Positions 1-8,920 of a DNA stretch of 64,000 nucleotides are shown in pieces. The DNA is from Pseudoclavibacter sp. CFCC 11306 (lineage in GTDB: Bacteria; Actinomycetota; Actinomycetes; Actinomycetales; Microbacteriaceae), in the NCBI RefSeq assembly GCF_008831235.1, contig NZ_WBKF01000003.1:186001-250000 (forward strand). Direction: 5' to 3'. The translations under genes and the position numbers were made by a program. The notes beneath the pieces are model-generated. The model did not search any database and was not told the DNA's origin. It was given only the letters and a program-made list of their open reading frames with translations. The first letter of the stretch is position 1; each line of letters opens with the position of its first letter.

Positions 1-306
1 GGTGCTCGCGTGCGTTCCGAGCTGATCGAGATGTTGGGCGGGCTGTTCGACGGCGACGACGCCATGCGCCGCGTGATCGTCGAAGGCGGGCCCACCACAG
101 CCTCCCTGTTTCTGCGCGCCGGGCTGGTCGACGAGCTGCACGTCTACAGCGCCCCCGTGCTGATCGGCGGGCCCAAGCTCGCCGTGCAGCAGATCGATGT
201 GCGCAGCATCGGCGACGCGCTGCGTCTCACCGATGTCACCACGACGCAGCTGGGTTGCGACATACTGTGGCGTGCGAGAATAGAAGGCGATGGTTCACTT
301 GGTTAG
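1..306 (+). CDS. ribD: RibD C-terminal reductase domain (5' truncated by window edge)
   Basis: Only about the last 101 codons are present; the reading frame is open at base 1, so the start lies upstream. The visible part (VEGGPTTASLF, then DELHVYSAPVLIGG) is the C-terminal half of the 5-amino-6-(5-phosphoribosylamino)uracil reductase domain of bifunctional RibD, which performs the second and third steps of riboflavin synthesis. The N-terminal deaminase domain is outside the window. The stop overlaps ribA by 17 bp, so the two are probably translationally coupled. A stand-alone reductase cannot be excluded without the upstream sequence. Confidence 0.85.
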   Translation, partial: GARVRSELIEMLGGLFDGDDAMRRVIVEGGPTTASLFLRAGLVDELHVYSAPVLIGGPKLAVQQIDVRSIGDALRLTDVTTTQLGCDILWRARIEGDGSLG

Positions 307-907
307 CAGTTCAGATCGCGTCGAGTTCGTAGTCGAAACCCGCATTCCCACTGACTACGGGATCTTTCGCGTGCGCGGATATCGTGACCTCGTGACCGGG
401 GCAGACCATCTCGCCGTCATCTCTGAGCACCCGCTCGACGGCGAGCCGCTGGTGCGCGTGCACTCGGAGTGCCTCACCGGCGAGGTGCTGGGTTCGCAGA
501 AGTGCGAGTGCGGCCCGCAGCTGCACGCAGCGCTGCGCATGATCGACGCCCGAGGCGGCGTGGTGATCTACCTGCGCGGGCACGAGGGCCGGGGCATCGG
601 TCTGCTCGAAAAGCTGCGCGCCTACCGGCTGCAAGAGCAGGGTCTCGACACGGTCGACGCGAACCGCGCACTCGGCCACGCCGACGACGAACGAGAGTAC
701 GGCGCGGCCGTGGCGATCCTCGGTGACCTGGGCATCGACCACGTGCGGCTGCTGACGAACAACCCGCTCAAACGCACCGATCTCGAGCAGCATGGCATCA
801 CGGTCACCGACCAGGTGCCGCTGGTGGTCGGTGAGACCGAGTTCAATCAGGGGTATCTCGAAACCAAGCGCGACCGCATGGGTCACATCCTGCCGGCTGA
901 TCTCTGA
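290..907 (+). CDS. ribA: GTP cyclohydrolase II
   Basis: This 205-residue cytosolic enzyme opens GTP to 2,5-diamino-6-ribosylamino-4(3H)-pyrimidinone phosphate, the first step of riboflavin synthesis. Zinc-binding cysteines are at 61, 72 and 74 (SECLTGEVLGSQKCEC). The active-site segment RGHEGRGIGL is at residues 96-105 and the LLTNNP motif follows. Length fits a stand-alone GCH II. There is no fused DHBP synthase domain, although many actinobacteria carry a RibBA fusion; a separate ribB lies at 61833-62600. The ATG at 290 overlaps the end of ribD. Confidence 0.95.
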   Translation: MVHLVSSSDRVEFVVETRIPTDYGIFRVRGYRDLVTGADHLAVISEHPLDGEPLVRVHSECLTGEVLGSQKCECGPQLHAALRMIDARGGVVIYLRGHEGRGIGLLEKLRAYRLQEQGLDTVDANRALGHADDEREYGAAVAILGDLGIDHVRLLTNNPLKRTDLEQHGITVTDQVPLVVGETEFNQGYLETKRDRMGHILPADL

Positions 908-939
908 GCGCCGCCTGGCGTCCTCGCACTGTGATCTTC

Positions 940-968
940 TTGTCAATCTCGTAACCAGGACGTAATAT
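940..968 (+). promoter_or_regulatory. Sigma-70-type promoter for the MHS transporter
   Basis: A -35 TTGTCA (940-945) and a -10 TAATAT (963-968) are separated by exactly 17 bp. This is the best consensus housekeeping promoter I found here. Transcription would start near 975, giving an untranslated leader of about 155 nt before the ATG at 1132. I see no riboswitch I can name in that leader. Confidence 0.75.
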
Positions 969-1131
969 AGTGCAGCGCGCCACAAGCGCTGCACACGCGT
1001 ATGCGATCATCGTCGTTCCCGCGTTCATCTCGCGCCCCAACATGGGTGTTCATATCAGCGTCCATGGCCTGACCACGCACCGGTAGGCCGCACGACGCGA
1101 CCACTCATTCTCATTGGGAGTCTTCTTCACG

Positions 1132-2577
1132 ATGTCTACAGAAACAGCGACGGCCACCGTCGACGCCAGTCAGCAGAACAAGCCGGCGAATCCGCCCTCA
1201 CGCGTGGTGCTCGCCAGCCTCATCGGCACCACGATCGAGTTCTACGACTTCTATGTCTACGCGACCGCGGCGGTGCTGGTCTTCCCAGCCCTCTTCTTTC
1301 CCGCGGGCAACGACACCGTCGCCCTGCTCGCCTCGTTCGCGGTCTTCGGCGCGGCCATGATCGCACGCCCCATCGGGGCGCTCGTCTTCGGCCACCTCGG
1401 AGACAAAGTCGGTCGCAAGACCACGCTGATCTGGAGCCTGCTCACCATGGGCATCGCGACGTTCCTGATCGGCCTGCTGCCCACGTATCACGACATCGGC
1501 ATCACCGCCGCCGTGCTGCTGCTCATCCTGCGTCTGGCACAGGGGTTCGCGCTGGGAGGCGAGTGGTCGGGTGCGGCGCTGGTCGCCACCGAGAACGCTC
1601 CCAAGGGCAAGCGCGCCTGGTTCGGCACCTTCCCGCAGGTCGGCGCGCCGATCGGCTTCATCATCGCCAATGGCCTGTTCCTCGCGATCAACGCTCTGCT
1701 TCCGCATGAGAGCGGCGACACCTCGCTGCAGTCCGCCGCGTTCCAGGCCTGGGGCTGGCGCATTCCCTTCCTGTTCAGCGCGCTGATGGTGCTCGTCGGC
1801 CTGTGGGTGCGCATGCACTTGGTCGAGTCTGACAGCTTCGCCAAGGCGAAGAAGCAGGGCAAGGTCAAGAAACTGCCGCTGGGAGAAGTGCTGCGCAATA
1901 ACTGGTGGCAGCTGATCTTGGGCACCTTCGCGATGCTCGCCACATACGTGCTCTTCTACCTGATGACCGCGTTCACACTGTCGTACGGCACCAAACCCGC
2001 CAGCGCAGAGGCAGCGGCGAAGGCGGCCGAGAAGGCGGGCAAGCCGTTCGACCCGTCGAGCTTCTACCCGGGGCTGGGCTTCTCATACAACAACTTCGTC
2101 ATGATGATGATCATCGGCGTGATCTTCTTCGGCGTCTTCACCCTGCTGTCGGGTCCGATCGCCGACCGCGTCGGCCGCCGTAAACTGCTGATCTGGGTGA
2201 CCGGCGGCATCGTGATCTTCGGTCTGCTGTTCCAGCTGTTCCTTCTGCCCAGCGCCGACCCGAAGTTCACCGGAGCGCTTGCACAGGGCTTCCTGATCAT
2301 CGGCTTCACACTGATGGGCATCACGTTCGGCCCGATGGGTGCGTTCCTGCCCGAGCTGTACCCCACCGAGACGCGCTACACGGGCTCGGCGATCGCCTAC
2401 AACATCAGCTCGATCCTCGGTGCCGCTGTGGCTCCGATCATCGCCGTGTGGCTGTGGGCCGAGGGCAACGGCAACCCGGTGTGGGTCGGTGTCTATCTGT
2501 CGCTGAGCGCAGTGCTGACGTTCGTCGCACTGCTCTTCAGCCCTGAGACGAAGGATCTCGACCTCGACGAGATCTGA
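1132..2577 (+). CDS. MHS-family (metabolite:H+ symporter) MFS transporter
   Basis: The product (481 residues) is a 12-TM major facilitator of the MHS group, which includes ProP, KgtP and ShiA and imports organic acids or osmolytes with protons. Supporting motifs are the TM1 signature EFYDFYVYATA, the loop 2-3 motif GHLGDKVGRK, its repeat ADRVGRRKLL after TM8, and RLAQGFALGGEW in TM4. The substrate cannot be inferred. A Lys/Ala-rich insert (AEAAAKAAEKAGK) lies between TM7 and TM8. I chose the ATG at 1132, with GGGAG about 11 nt upstream, over an in-frame TTG at 1114. A consensus promoter and a strong terminator make it a monocistronic unit. Confidence 0.9.
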   Translation: MSTETATATVDASQQNKPANPPSRVVLASLIGTTIEFYDFYVYATAAVLVFPALFFPAGNDTVALLASFAVFGAAMIARPIGALVFGHLGDKVGRKTTLIWSLLTMGIATFLIGLLPTYHDIGITAAVLLLILRLAQGFALGGEWSGAALVATENAPKGKRAWFGTFPQVGAPIGFIIANGLFLAINALLPHESGDTSLQSAAFQAWGWRIPFLFSALMVLVGLWVRMHLVESDSFAKAKKQGKVKKLPLGEVLRNNWWQLILGTFAMLATYVLFYLMTAFTLSYGTKPASAEAAAKAAEKAGKPFDPSSFYPGLGFSYNNFVMMMIIGVIFFGVFTLLSGPIADRVGRRKLLIWVTGGIVIFGLLFQLFLLPSADPKFTGALAQGFLIIGFTLMGITFGPMGAFLPELYPTETRYTGSAIAYNISSILGAAVAPIIAVWLWAEGNGNPVWVGVYLSLSAVLTFVALLFSPETKDLDLDEI

Positions 2578-2624
2578 TCTCGGCATTCAGACCGCGTGGC
2601 AGATCGAAGGATGCGCCACACGCC

Positions 2625-2657
2625 CAGGGGCCTCGGACGCTGCGTCCGAGGCCCCTG
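2625..2657 (+). terminator. Intrinsic terminator after the MHS transporter
   Basis: A perfect 14-bp stem (CAGGGGCCTCGGAC pairing with its complement) encloses the loop GCTGC and is followed by a CTCTGTCT tract. It sits 48 bp after the stop and separates this gene from the ABC exporter. Confidence 0.8.
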
Positions 2658-2771
2658 CTCTGTCTGGAGCCTGAGCATGGGAGGGCAAGGCATCGATCTC
2701 ACCGCAGCGTCACGAGAAGAGTCATGCCCGGTCAGCGGGTGGCTATAGCATGGAGCAGTCGAAGGAGCAGC

Positions 2772-4760
2772 ATGTCCGCCAACGCCTCATCGCATCCGCA
2801 GCACTCTGACCCCGCCATCTCGGTTCAGCAGGGTGCGGCGTCCCCCGCAGCGCAGCATCCGCAGCAGACTCTCGGGCACGTGACGCACCCGTCGTCCGAC
2901 CATGCCGCCCGAACGGAGCAGCCGAGGCGTCGGGGGCCGTTCGCCCGCGCACGATCCGATGAGCCTCGGGCCCGATTCTCACAGCTCTGGCCGTATCTCA
3001 TCGAGCGCAAAGGCATTCTGATCACCGCCGCGGTGCTCTCCGTCATTGGGGCCCTGCTCACGCTGTGCCAGCCCCTGCTGCTCAATGTGCTCATCACCCG
3101 GGTGCAGAACGGCGAGGTGCTCGGTTCTCTCGTCTGGCTCGTCGTGGCACTCTTGATCGCGGCCGGCGTCATCACGGGTGTGCAGTACTACGTGCTGAGT
3201 CGCACGGGCGAGGGCGTCGTGCTCTCGAGCCGGCAGCGGCTGGTGCACAAGATTCTGCGGCTGCCGATCAGTGAGATCGATCAGCGTCGCACCGGAGACC
3301 TCGTGAGCCGGGTCAGTTCGGACACCACTCTGCTGCGGGCCGTGCTCACCCAAGGGCTGGTCGATGCGGTCGGCGGCGTCTTCATTCTCGTCGGTGCGAT
3401 CGTCGGCATGCTCGTGCTCGATCCGCTGCTCTTCGCGCTCACCGCCCTGGTGCTCGTCGTGGCGATCGTCGCCGTCTCTCTCGTCGCACGCCAGGTGCAG
3501 TCGGCGACGCGCGAGGCGCAGAAGAGCGTGGGCGCCCTCACCGCAGCTGTCGAACGGTCGGTTCGTGCGGTGCGCACCATCCGCGCGAACGGAGCGACCG
3601 CCCGTGAGACCGCCGGCATCCTCACTGACGCGCACCAGGCCTACGATCGCGGCCTGCGCATCGCGCGCCTGTCGGCGCTGGTCGGGCCCACAGTGCAGGT
3701 GGCCCTCCAGGCAGCAGTGCTCGTTGTGCTGGGCGTCGGCGGTCTGCGAGTGGCAGCAGGGGTGATCACCATCGCGCAGCTGGTCAGCTTCGTGATCTTC
3801 CTGTTCATGATGGTCATGCCTCTGGCGAGTGCCGCAGGCGCCTTCACCTCGGTGCAGAGCGCGCTGGGTGCGCTGGCCCGCATTCAAGAGGTGCTCGATC
3901 TGCCCGACGAAGATGCCCACGATCGCGTGCGCCCAGGCTCACGTGAGCTGTCGTCTGACGGTGCCCAGCCCACTGACACGACTGCGACTGTCGCCTACAC
4001 GTCCTCAGTCTCAGCAGCGGTGCCCACGGGCGCGGCAATCGCGCTCGACCAGGTGACGTTCCGTTACCCGTCGAGTGCCGAAGACGTGCTGCAGAGCCTC
4101 TCGTTCTCGGTGGCCCCGGGCACCAAGACCGCACTGGTCGGCCCCTCAGGAGCCGGCAAGTCGACTGTGCTCGGTCTGCTCGAGCGCTTCTACGATGTGC
4201 AGAGCGGATCGGTGCAGGTCGAAGGTGTCGATGTGCGCAGCTGGGATCGCGACCTGCTGCGCGCCCAGTTCGGCTACGTCGAGCAGGACTCCCCTGTGCT
4301 GGCGGGGTCTCTCGGCGACAACCTGCGGCTGGCAGCGCCCGATGCCACAGACGAGGAGTGTCTGACCGTGCTGCGCGAGGTGAATCTCGAGCATCTCGTC
4401 TCCCGCGACGATGCCGGGCTCGACGCCTCTGTCGGAGAAGGCGGTTCGCTGCTCTCGGGGGGCGAGCGTCAGCGCCTGGCACTGGCGCGCGTGCTGCTGG
4501 CCGGGCCGCCGATCCTGCTGCTCGACGAGCTCACGTCGAGTCTCGACGGCCTGAACGAAGAGCTGCTCAAACAGGCCCTCGCGCATGTGGCCGCAGAGCG
4601 CACTCTCGTCGTGATCGCACACCGTCTGTCGACCGTGATCGACTCCGACCAGATCGTGGTCATGCAGAACGGCAAGGCAGTCGCCACAGGCACTCACGAG
4701 CAGCTGCTCGCCATGAGCCCCCTGTATCGAGAGCTCGCAGAGCAGCAGCTGTTGGCCTGA
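2772..4760 (+). CDS. ABC exporter, fused TM and ATPase domains (BmrA/LmrA-like)
   Basis: This 662-residue half-transporter has a hydrophilic Ser/Gln/Pro-rich N-terminus of about 75 residues, six TM segments, then a nucleotide-binding domain. The NBD is complete: Walker A GPSGAGKST, signature LSGGERQR, Walker B ILLLDELTSSLD with the catalytic Glu, and switch His in IAHRLS. It probably acts as a homodimeric exporter of drugs or lipids. A Ser/Thr/Ala-rich linker of about 40 residues joins the TM domain to the NBD. The ATG at 2772 follows GAAGGAG by four bases; the more upstream in-frame start lacks this. Confidence 0.9.
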   Translation: MSANASSHPQHSDPAISVQQGAASPAAQHPQQTLGHVTHPSSDHAARTEQPRRRGPFARARSDEPRARFSQLWPYLIERKGILITAAVLSVIGALLTLCQPLLLNVLITRVQNGEVLGSLVWLVVALLIAAGVITGVQYYVLSRTGEGVVLSSRQRLVHKILRLPISEIDQRRTGDLVSRVSSDTTLLRAVLTQGLVDAVGGVFILVGAIVGMLVLDPLLFALTALVLVVAIVAVSLVARQVQSATREAQKSVGALTAAVERSVRAVRTIRANGATARETAGILTDAHQAYDRGLRIARLSALVGPTVQVALQAAVLVVLGVGGLRVAAGVITIAQLVSFVIFLFMMVMPLASAAGAFTSVQSALGALARIQEVLDLPDEDAHDRVRPGSRELSSDGAQPTDTTATVAYTSSVSAAVPTGAAIALDQVTFRYPSSAEDVLQSLSFSVAPGTKTALVGPSGAGKSTVLGLLERFYDVQSGSVQVEGVDVRSWDRDLLRAQFGYVEQDSPVLAGSLGDNLRLAAPDATDEECLTVLREVNLEHLVSRDDAGLDASVGEGGSLLSGGERQRLALARVLLAGPPILLLDELTSSLDGLNEELLKQALAHVAAERTLVVIAHRLSTVIDSDQIVVMQNGKAVATGTHEQLLAMSPLYRELAEQQLLA

Positions 4761-4822
4761 GCCGTTCGGCCTCGTCTGCTCTTGGCAGACGGCCCAGGCT
4801 CCTGTTCCGGTCACGCAAGACA

Positions 4823-4866
4823 GAACGACCGCAGGCTCTCTGTCTCAGAGAGGCCTGCGGTCGTTC
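4823..4866. terminator. Bidirectional terminator between ABC exporter and folD
   Basis: Two 14-base arms, GAACGACCGCAGGC and its exact complement, enclose a further TCTCT/AGAGA pairing. It lies between two convergent genes and can serve both. Confidence 0.8.
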
Positions 4867-4896
4867 ACTGCCTGCCGAGCCGGGCTCGGTGATCGG

Positions 4897-5781
4897 CTAC
4901 TTCGCGAGACGCTGCTCGGCCAGTCGAACCACATTGACCAGCAGCTCAGCGCGGGTCATCGGCCCGACCCCTCCTGGGTTCGGCGTCAGCCAGCCGGCGA
5001 CCTCGGCGACGTCCGGGTGCACGTCACCGACGGGGCGCCCCTTGCCGGTCTCGGGGTCGACCACACGGCTGACGCCCACGTCGATGACCGCAGCACCCGG
5101 CTTCACCCAGTCGGGCTGCACGAAGTGCTGCCTGCCCAGTGCCGCCACCACGACGTCCGCCTGGCGCACCTCGTCGGCCAGGTTCGGCGTGTGCGAATGC
5201 AGCGTCGTCACGGTCGCATCGACACCGCGACGCCCGAGGAGCAGCCCCAAGGGGCGCCCCACCGTCACGCCACGGCCGATGATGGCCACCTTGCGCCCCT
5301 CAAGCGGCACCTCATAGCGGCGCAGCAGTTCGAGGATGCCCGCAGGCGTGCACGGGAGCGGCGTCGAGATCTCGCCTCCGACGTTGAGCACCAAGCGCCC
5401 GAGGTTGGTCGGGTGCAGCCCGTCGGCGTCTTTCTCCGGGTCGATCAGTTCCAGCGCGGCCAGCTCGTCAAGCCCTTTCGGCAGCGGCAGCTGCACGATG
5501 TAGCCGGTGACCTCGTCCGAGCTGTTCAGCCGCTCGATCGCTGCGTGCACCTCGGCAGCGGTCGCGGTGGCCGGCAGGTCTTCTCTGACGGATGCGATGC
5601 CCACTTCGGCGCAGTCACGGTGTTTGCCCGCCACGTAGATCTGCGAGCCGGCGTCTTCTCCCACCAGCAGCGTGCCGAGGCCGGGTGTCACGCCGTGCTG
5701 GCGAAGGGCGTCGACTCGCTCGGCGAGCTCGGCCTTGATGGCTTTCGCTGTCGCTTTGCCGTCGATCTTGATCGCGGTCAT
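4897..5781 (-). CDS. folD: Methylenetetrahydrofolate dehydrogenase/cyclohydrolase
   Basis: FolD (294 residues, normal length) interconverts 5,10-methylene-THF and 10-formyl-THF in the cytosol. Family motifs are the catalytic-lysine region YVAGKHRDC, the substrate loop [21 protein letters not shown], and the NADP-binding segment [12 protein letters not shown]. It starts 4 bp after the glyA stop, so the two form an operon linking serine-derived C1 units to formyl-THF. PurN and PurH consume formyl-THF and PurU hydrolyses it; all three are nearby. Confidence 0.96.
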   Translation of the reverse strand: MTAIKIDGKATAKAIKAELAERVDALRQHGVTPGLGTLLVGEDAGSQIYVAGKHRDCAEVGIASVREDLPATATAAEVHAAIERLNSSDEVTGYIVQLPLPKGLDELAALELIDPEKDADGLHPTNLGRLVLNVGGEISTPLPCTPAGILELLRRYEVPLEGRKVAIIGRGVTVGRPLGLLLGRRGVDATVTTLHSHTPNLADEVRQADVVVAALGRQHFVQPDWVKPGAAVIDVGVSRVVDPETGKGRPVGDVHPDVAEVAGWLTPNPGGVGPMTRAELLVNVVRLAEQRLAK

Positions 5782-5785
5782 GCGA

Positions 5786-7066
5786 TCACCACTGCTCGAG
5801 GCCGGGGTACAGCGGGAAGTCGTCGGCGAGCTTGGCGACGCGGGCCTTCAGCGCCTCGACGTCGGGCGTCGGCTTGAGCGCCTCGGCGATGACGTCGGCG
5901 ACCTCGGTGAACTCGGAGGCGCCGAACCCGCGGGTGGCGAGTGCCGGCGTGCCGATGCGCAGACCGCTGGTGACGCGCGGCGGGCGCGGATCGAACGGCA
6001 CGGCGTTGCGGTTGACCGTGATGCCGACCTCGTGCAGGATGTCTTCGGCCTGCTGGCCGTCGAGCTGCGAGGTGCGCAGGTCGGCGAGCACCAAGTGCAC
6101 GTCGGTTCCGCCGGTGAGCACGTCGATGCCGTTCGCCTTGGCGTCAGGTGCGGTCAGGCGCTCGGCGATGATCTGGGCACCCTCGAGTGTGCGCTCCTGA
6201 CGCGCTTTGAACTCATCGGTCGCGGCGATCTTGAACGCGACCGCTTTGGCGGCGACCACGTGCATGAGCGGCCCGCCCTGCTGACCGGGGAACACGGCCG
6301 AGTCGATCTTCTTGGCGAACTCCTGCTTCGAGAAGATCGTGCCTGAGCGCGGCCCGCCGAGAGTTTTGTGCACCGTCGTCGACGTGACGTCTGCGATCGG
6401 CACCGGGTTCGGATGCAGTCCTGCGGCGACGAGACCGGCGAAGTGCGCCATGTCGACCCAAAGACGTGCGCCCACCTCGTCGGCGATCTCGCGGAACGCC
6501 TGAAAGTCGACGATGCGCGGGTAGGCCGACCATCCAGCGATGATCACACTGGGCTTCTCAGCGAGCGCGATCTCACGGACTTTGTCCATGTCGATGCGGA
6601 AGGTCTCAGGATCGACGCCATAGGCGCGGGCGTTGTAGAACTTGCCCGAGAAGTTGATCTTCATGCCGTGGCTGAGGTGCCCGCCATGGGCAAGCTCGAG
6701 ACCGAGAATCGTGTCGCCGGGCTTGGCGAGCGCGTGCAGCACTGCGGCGTTGGCCTGTGCGCCCGAGTGCGGCTGCACGTTGACATGGTCGCCGCCGAAC
6801 ACCGCGAGCGCACGCTGCTGAGCGAGCGTCTCAGCCACATCGACGAACTCGCAGCCGCCGTAATAACGGCGTCCGGGGTAGCCCTCGGCGTACTTGTTCG
6901 TCAGCACCGACCCCTGCGCCTCGAGAACGGCACGTGGCACGAAGTTCTCTGAGGCGATCATCTCGAGGGTGTTGCGCTGACGATTGAGCTCGTTTTCGAG
7001 CACCTGAGCGATCTCAGGATCGAGCTGCTCGATCGGGGTGTTGAGCGTGGGGTTTGTTCCAGTCAC
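5786..7066 (-). CDS. glyA: Serine hydroxymethyltransferase
   Basis: SHMT (426 residues) is a cytosolic PLP enzyme converting serine and THF to glycine and 5,10-methylene-THF. The PLP lysine is in [15 protein letters not shown]; other family segments are [10 protein letters not shown]-like ([10 protein letters not shown]), [15 protein letters not shown] and HGGHLSHG. The GTG start at 7066 follows AAGGAG (7073-7078) by about 7 nt. A possible 35-codon upstream frame overlaps this start by 4 bp (GTGA). First gene of the glyA-folD operon, divergent from purU. Confidence 0.96.
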   Translation of the reverse strand: MTGTNPTLNTPIEQLDPEIAQVLENELNRQRNTLEMIASENFVPRAVLEAQGSVLTNKYAEGYPGRRYYGGCEFVDVAETLAQQRALAVFGGDHVNVQPHSGAQANAAVLHALAKPGDTILGLELAHGGHLSHGMKINFSGKFYNARAYGVDPETFRIDMDKVREIALAEKPSVIIAGWSAYPRIVDFQAFREIADEVGARLWVDMAHFAGLVAAGLHPNPVPIADVTSTTVHKTLGGPRSGTIFSKQEFAKKIDSAVFPGQQGGPLMHVVAAKAVAFKIAATDEFKARQERTLEGAQIIAERLTAPDAKANGIDVLTGGTDVHLVLADLRTSQLDGQQAEDILHEVGITVNRNAVPFDPRPPRVTSGLRIGTPALATRGFGASEFTEVADVIAEALKPTPDVEALKARVAKLADDFPLYPGLEQW

Positions 7067-7170
7067 GCGGATCTCCTTGTCATGGTTGCAAACTGCGGTT
7101 GCGTGTCAAGCAGACTGTCGAGGCCCAGGCGTGCGGCCCAATCCGTGTGTCGCTCCCCGATGGTGTCCAT
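7063..7170 (-). CDS. Possible 35-codon upstream ORF coupled to glyA
   Basis: On the glyA strand an ATG at 7170 opens a 35-codon frame beginning [16 protein letters not shown] and ending in TGA, whose bases overlap the glyA GTG (GTGA). The glyA Shine-Dalgarno lies inside its last codons (ATG ACA AGG AGA). Most third bases are G or C, as in real genes here. Its own ribosome site is weak. It could be a leader peptide that couples translation to glyA, or chance. No homology is claimed. Confidence 0.3.
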   Translation of the reverse strand: MDTIGERHTDWAARLGLDSLLDTQPQFATMTRRSA

Positions 7171-7350
7171 CTCATTTCGCAGTCCGCCACAGAATGCTCA
7201 TCGGACAGATCACCCGCCTGATTCGCATTCGGCAGTCAGACTGCAAAAACGCCAGTCGCGACAGCGTCCATTCTATACAGGGATCTCTCCCCTGCAGCTG
7301 TCGACTACGATTGGTCTCTGTCGTCAAGCATCGAGCGGAGATCTTTCATC

Positions 7351-8223
7351 GTGACCCAGCACACAGACAGCACCCCGAACAACGACTGGATCATCACCAT
7401 CACGTGTGACGATCAGCCGGGACTGGTCCACGCCATCACGGGCGGCATCGTCGACGCTCACGGCAACATCGAAGAGTCGCAGCAGTTCCACAGCACCGAC
7501 ACGGGTCGCTTCTTCATGCGGCTGCGCATCAGCACGCCGGCGAGCGAGCACCAGCTGCGCGCAGCGCTGACTCCGGTCGTGGAGCAGTATCATCTGGATC
7601 TGACGCTGCGCGAGTCGGACCGCCCGACCAAGACGCTCGTGCTCGTGTCGAAGGCCGCGCACTGCCTGCAGGATCTGCTCTTTCGACAGAACTCGGGCCA
7701 GACCAACATCGAGATTCCCCGCGTGTTCGGCAACCACCCCGATCTGGCCGATCTCGCCGGGTTCTACGGGGTGCCGTTCACCTCGCTGCCGATCAAGAGC
7801 GCTGAAGACAAGCATGCGTTCGAACAACGCATCATGAAGTACGTCGAAGAGAACGACATCGAGCTGGTCGTTCTCGCCCGCTACATGCAGATCCTCTCAC
7901 CAGAGCTCTGCGACTTTCTCTCAGGGCGTGCGATCAACATCCATCATTCGTTCCTGCCCGGGTTCAAGGGTGCGAATCCGTATCTGCAGGCCCACCAGCG
8001 CGGCGTGAAGCTGATCGGCGCCACCGCGCACTTCGTGACCGCTGACCTCGACGAGGGCCCGATCATCGAGCAGAACGTGGTGCGCGTCGATCATTCGAAA
8101 TCGCCCGCCCAGCTGCGGGCGATCGGCCAAGACGTCGAGAGCCGCACACTGCGGCAGGCAGTGACCTGGTTCGCCGAGCGGCGCATCCTGCGCGACGGCC
8201 AGCGCACCATCATCTTTCAGTGA
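7351..8223 (+). CDS. purU: Formyltetrahydrofolate deformylase
   Basis: PurU (290 residues) hydrolyses 10-formyl-THF to THF and formate, balancing C1 pools. It has an N-terminal ACT domain (about residues 10-85, beginning WIITITCDDQPGLVHAITG) and a C-terminal formyltransferase-fold domain with ARYMQILS and the catalytic region INIHHSFLPGFKGANPY followed by HFVTADLDEGPIIEQ. The GTG at 7351 follows GCGGAG by about 10 nt. It is divergent from glyA-folD, which produces the substrate, across about 280 bp that hold both promoters. Confidence 0.95.
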   Translation: MTQHTDSTPNNDWIITITCDDQPGLVHAITGGIVDAHGNIEESQQFHSTDTGRFFMRLRISTPASEHQLRAALTPVVEQYHLDLTLRESDRPTKTLVLVSKAAHCLQDLLFRQNSGQTNIEIPRVFGNHPDLADLAGFYGVPFTSLPIKSAEDKHAFEQRIMKYVEENDIELVVLARYMQILSPELCDFLSGRAINIHHSFLPGFKGANPYLQAHQRGVKLIGATAHFVTADLDEGPIIEQNVVRVDHSKSPAQLRAIGQDVESRTLRQAVTWFAERRILRDGQRTIIFQ

Positions 8224-8253
8224 CCAAGTACGCAGACGGCATGACCTCGTTGG

Positions 8254-8775
8254 TCAGCCGCGCTCGTTGAGACGCACGTAGTTGCTGAAGATCGTTCGAG
8301 CGACCACCAGCACGGCGGCTGCGGTCAGCAGGCTGCCGATGATGCTGGCAAGCAGCAGGTAGACGCCGAAGAGCATACCGCCGGTCGTGTTCGCTCCGGT
8401 GAACGAGGCAGCGATCGACGAGCTCGTCTTGAACAGCTGAATCGAGTAGATGATGCCCAGCACGATGGTGTTCGCCGCAGCTGCCAGCGCCGAGATCAGC
8501 ACGATGAGGTAGCCTCCGCGCGCCTTGCGGCCGGCCGCCGAGTTGCCGAAGTCGAGATTGAACATATCGCCCATCGCCGAGCCACCCGGACGCTGCTGCG
8601 GCATCTGCTGCCCGTAGCCAGGCTGCTGAGGAGGCTGCAGACCGCCGAACTGTGGCTGCGCGGGCTGGCCGCCGAGCTGGGGCTGCGCGCCGAAGCCTGC
8701 AGGAGGAGCCGGCGGCGCGGGAGGGGTGCTGCCCGGGTGGTTCGAGCCAGGAGGCGGCGGAGGCAGAGTGGACAT
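8254..8775 (-). CDS. Membrane protein with Pro/Gln/Gly-rich N-terminus, unknown function
   Basis: The first 65 or so of 173 residues are low-complexity Pro, Gln and Gly (GSTPPAPPAPPAGFG, PQQPGYGQQMPQQ). Two hydrophobic helices follow, near residues 88-112 and 130-160. Such proline-rich cytoplasmic tails ahead of a small membrane anchor are common in actinobacteria. I recognise no family. Its start follows AAAGGA on the minus strand; it is divergent from the MFS gene. Confidence 0.75.
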   Translation of the reverse strand: MSTLPPPPPGSNHPGSTPPAPPAPPAGFGAQPQLGGQPAQPQFGGLQPPQQPGYGQQMPQQRPGGSAMGDMFNLDFGNSAAGRKARGGYLIVLISALAAAANTIVLGIIYSIQLFKTSSSIAASFTGANTTGGMLFGVYLLLASIIGSLLTAAAVLVVARTIFSNYVRLNERG

Positions 8776-8920
8776 GGCAGGGATCCTTTCATCGGCACGA
8801 TCGAGGGATCACAAGACGACTCCCCCGGTCGGAATGCTAGCAGGCGCATGGTCTACGCTGGTGACCGTGCCGGCTGCGCTCACCGGCCGCTCCCGGCATC
8901 CGAAGGAGGCGACGTCACCC

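Noticed and set aside
311-994. Long minus-strand open frame over ribA
   Set aside because: It is antisense to a clearly homologous gene; long antisense frames are expected at high G+C.
7067-7350. Glycine or folate riboswitch before glyA or purU
   Set aside because: No conserved aptamer blocks could be recognised; the upstream ORF explains part of the region better.
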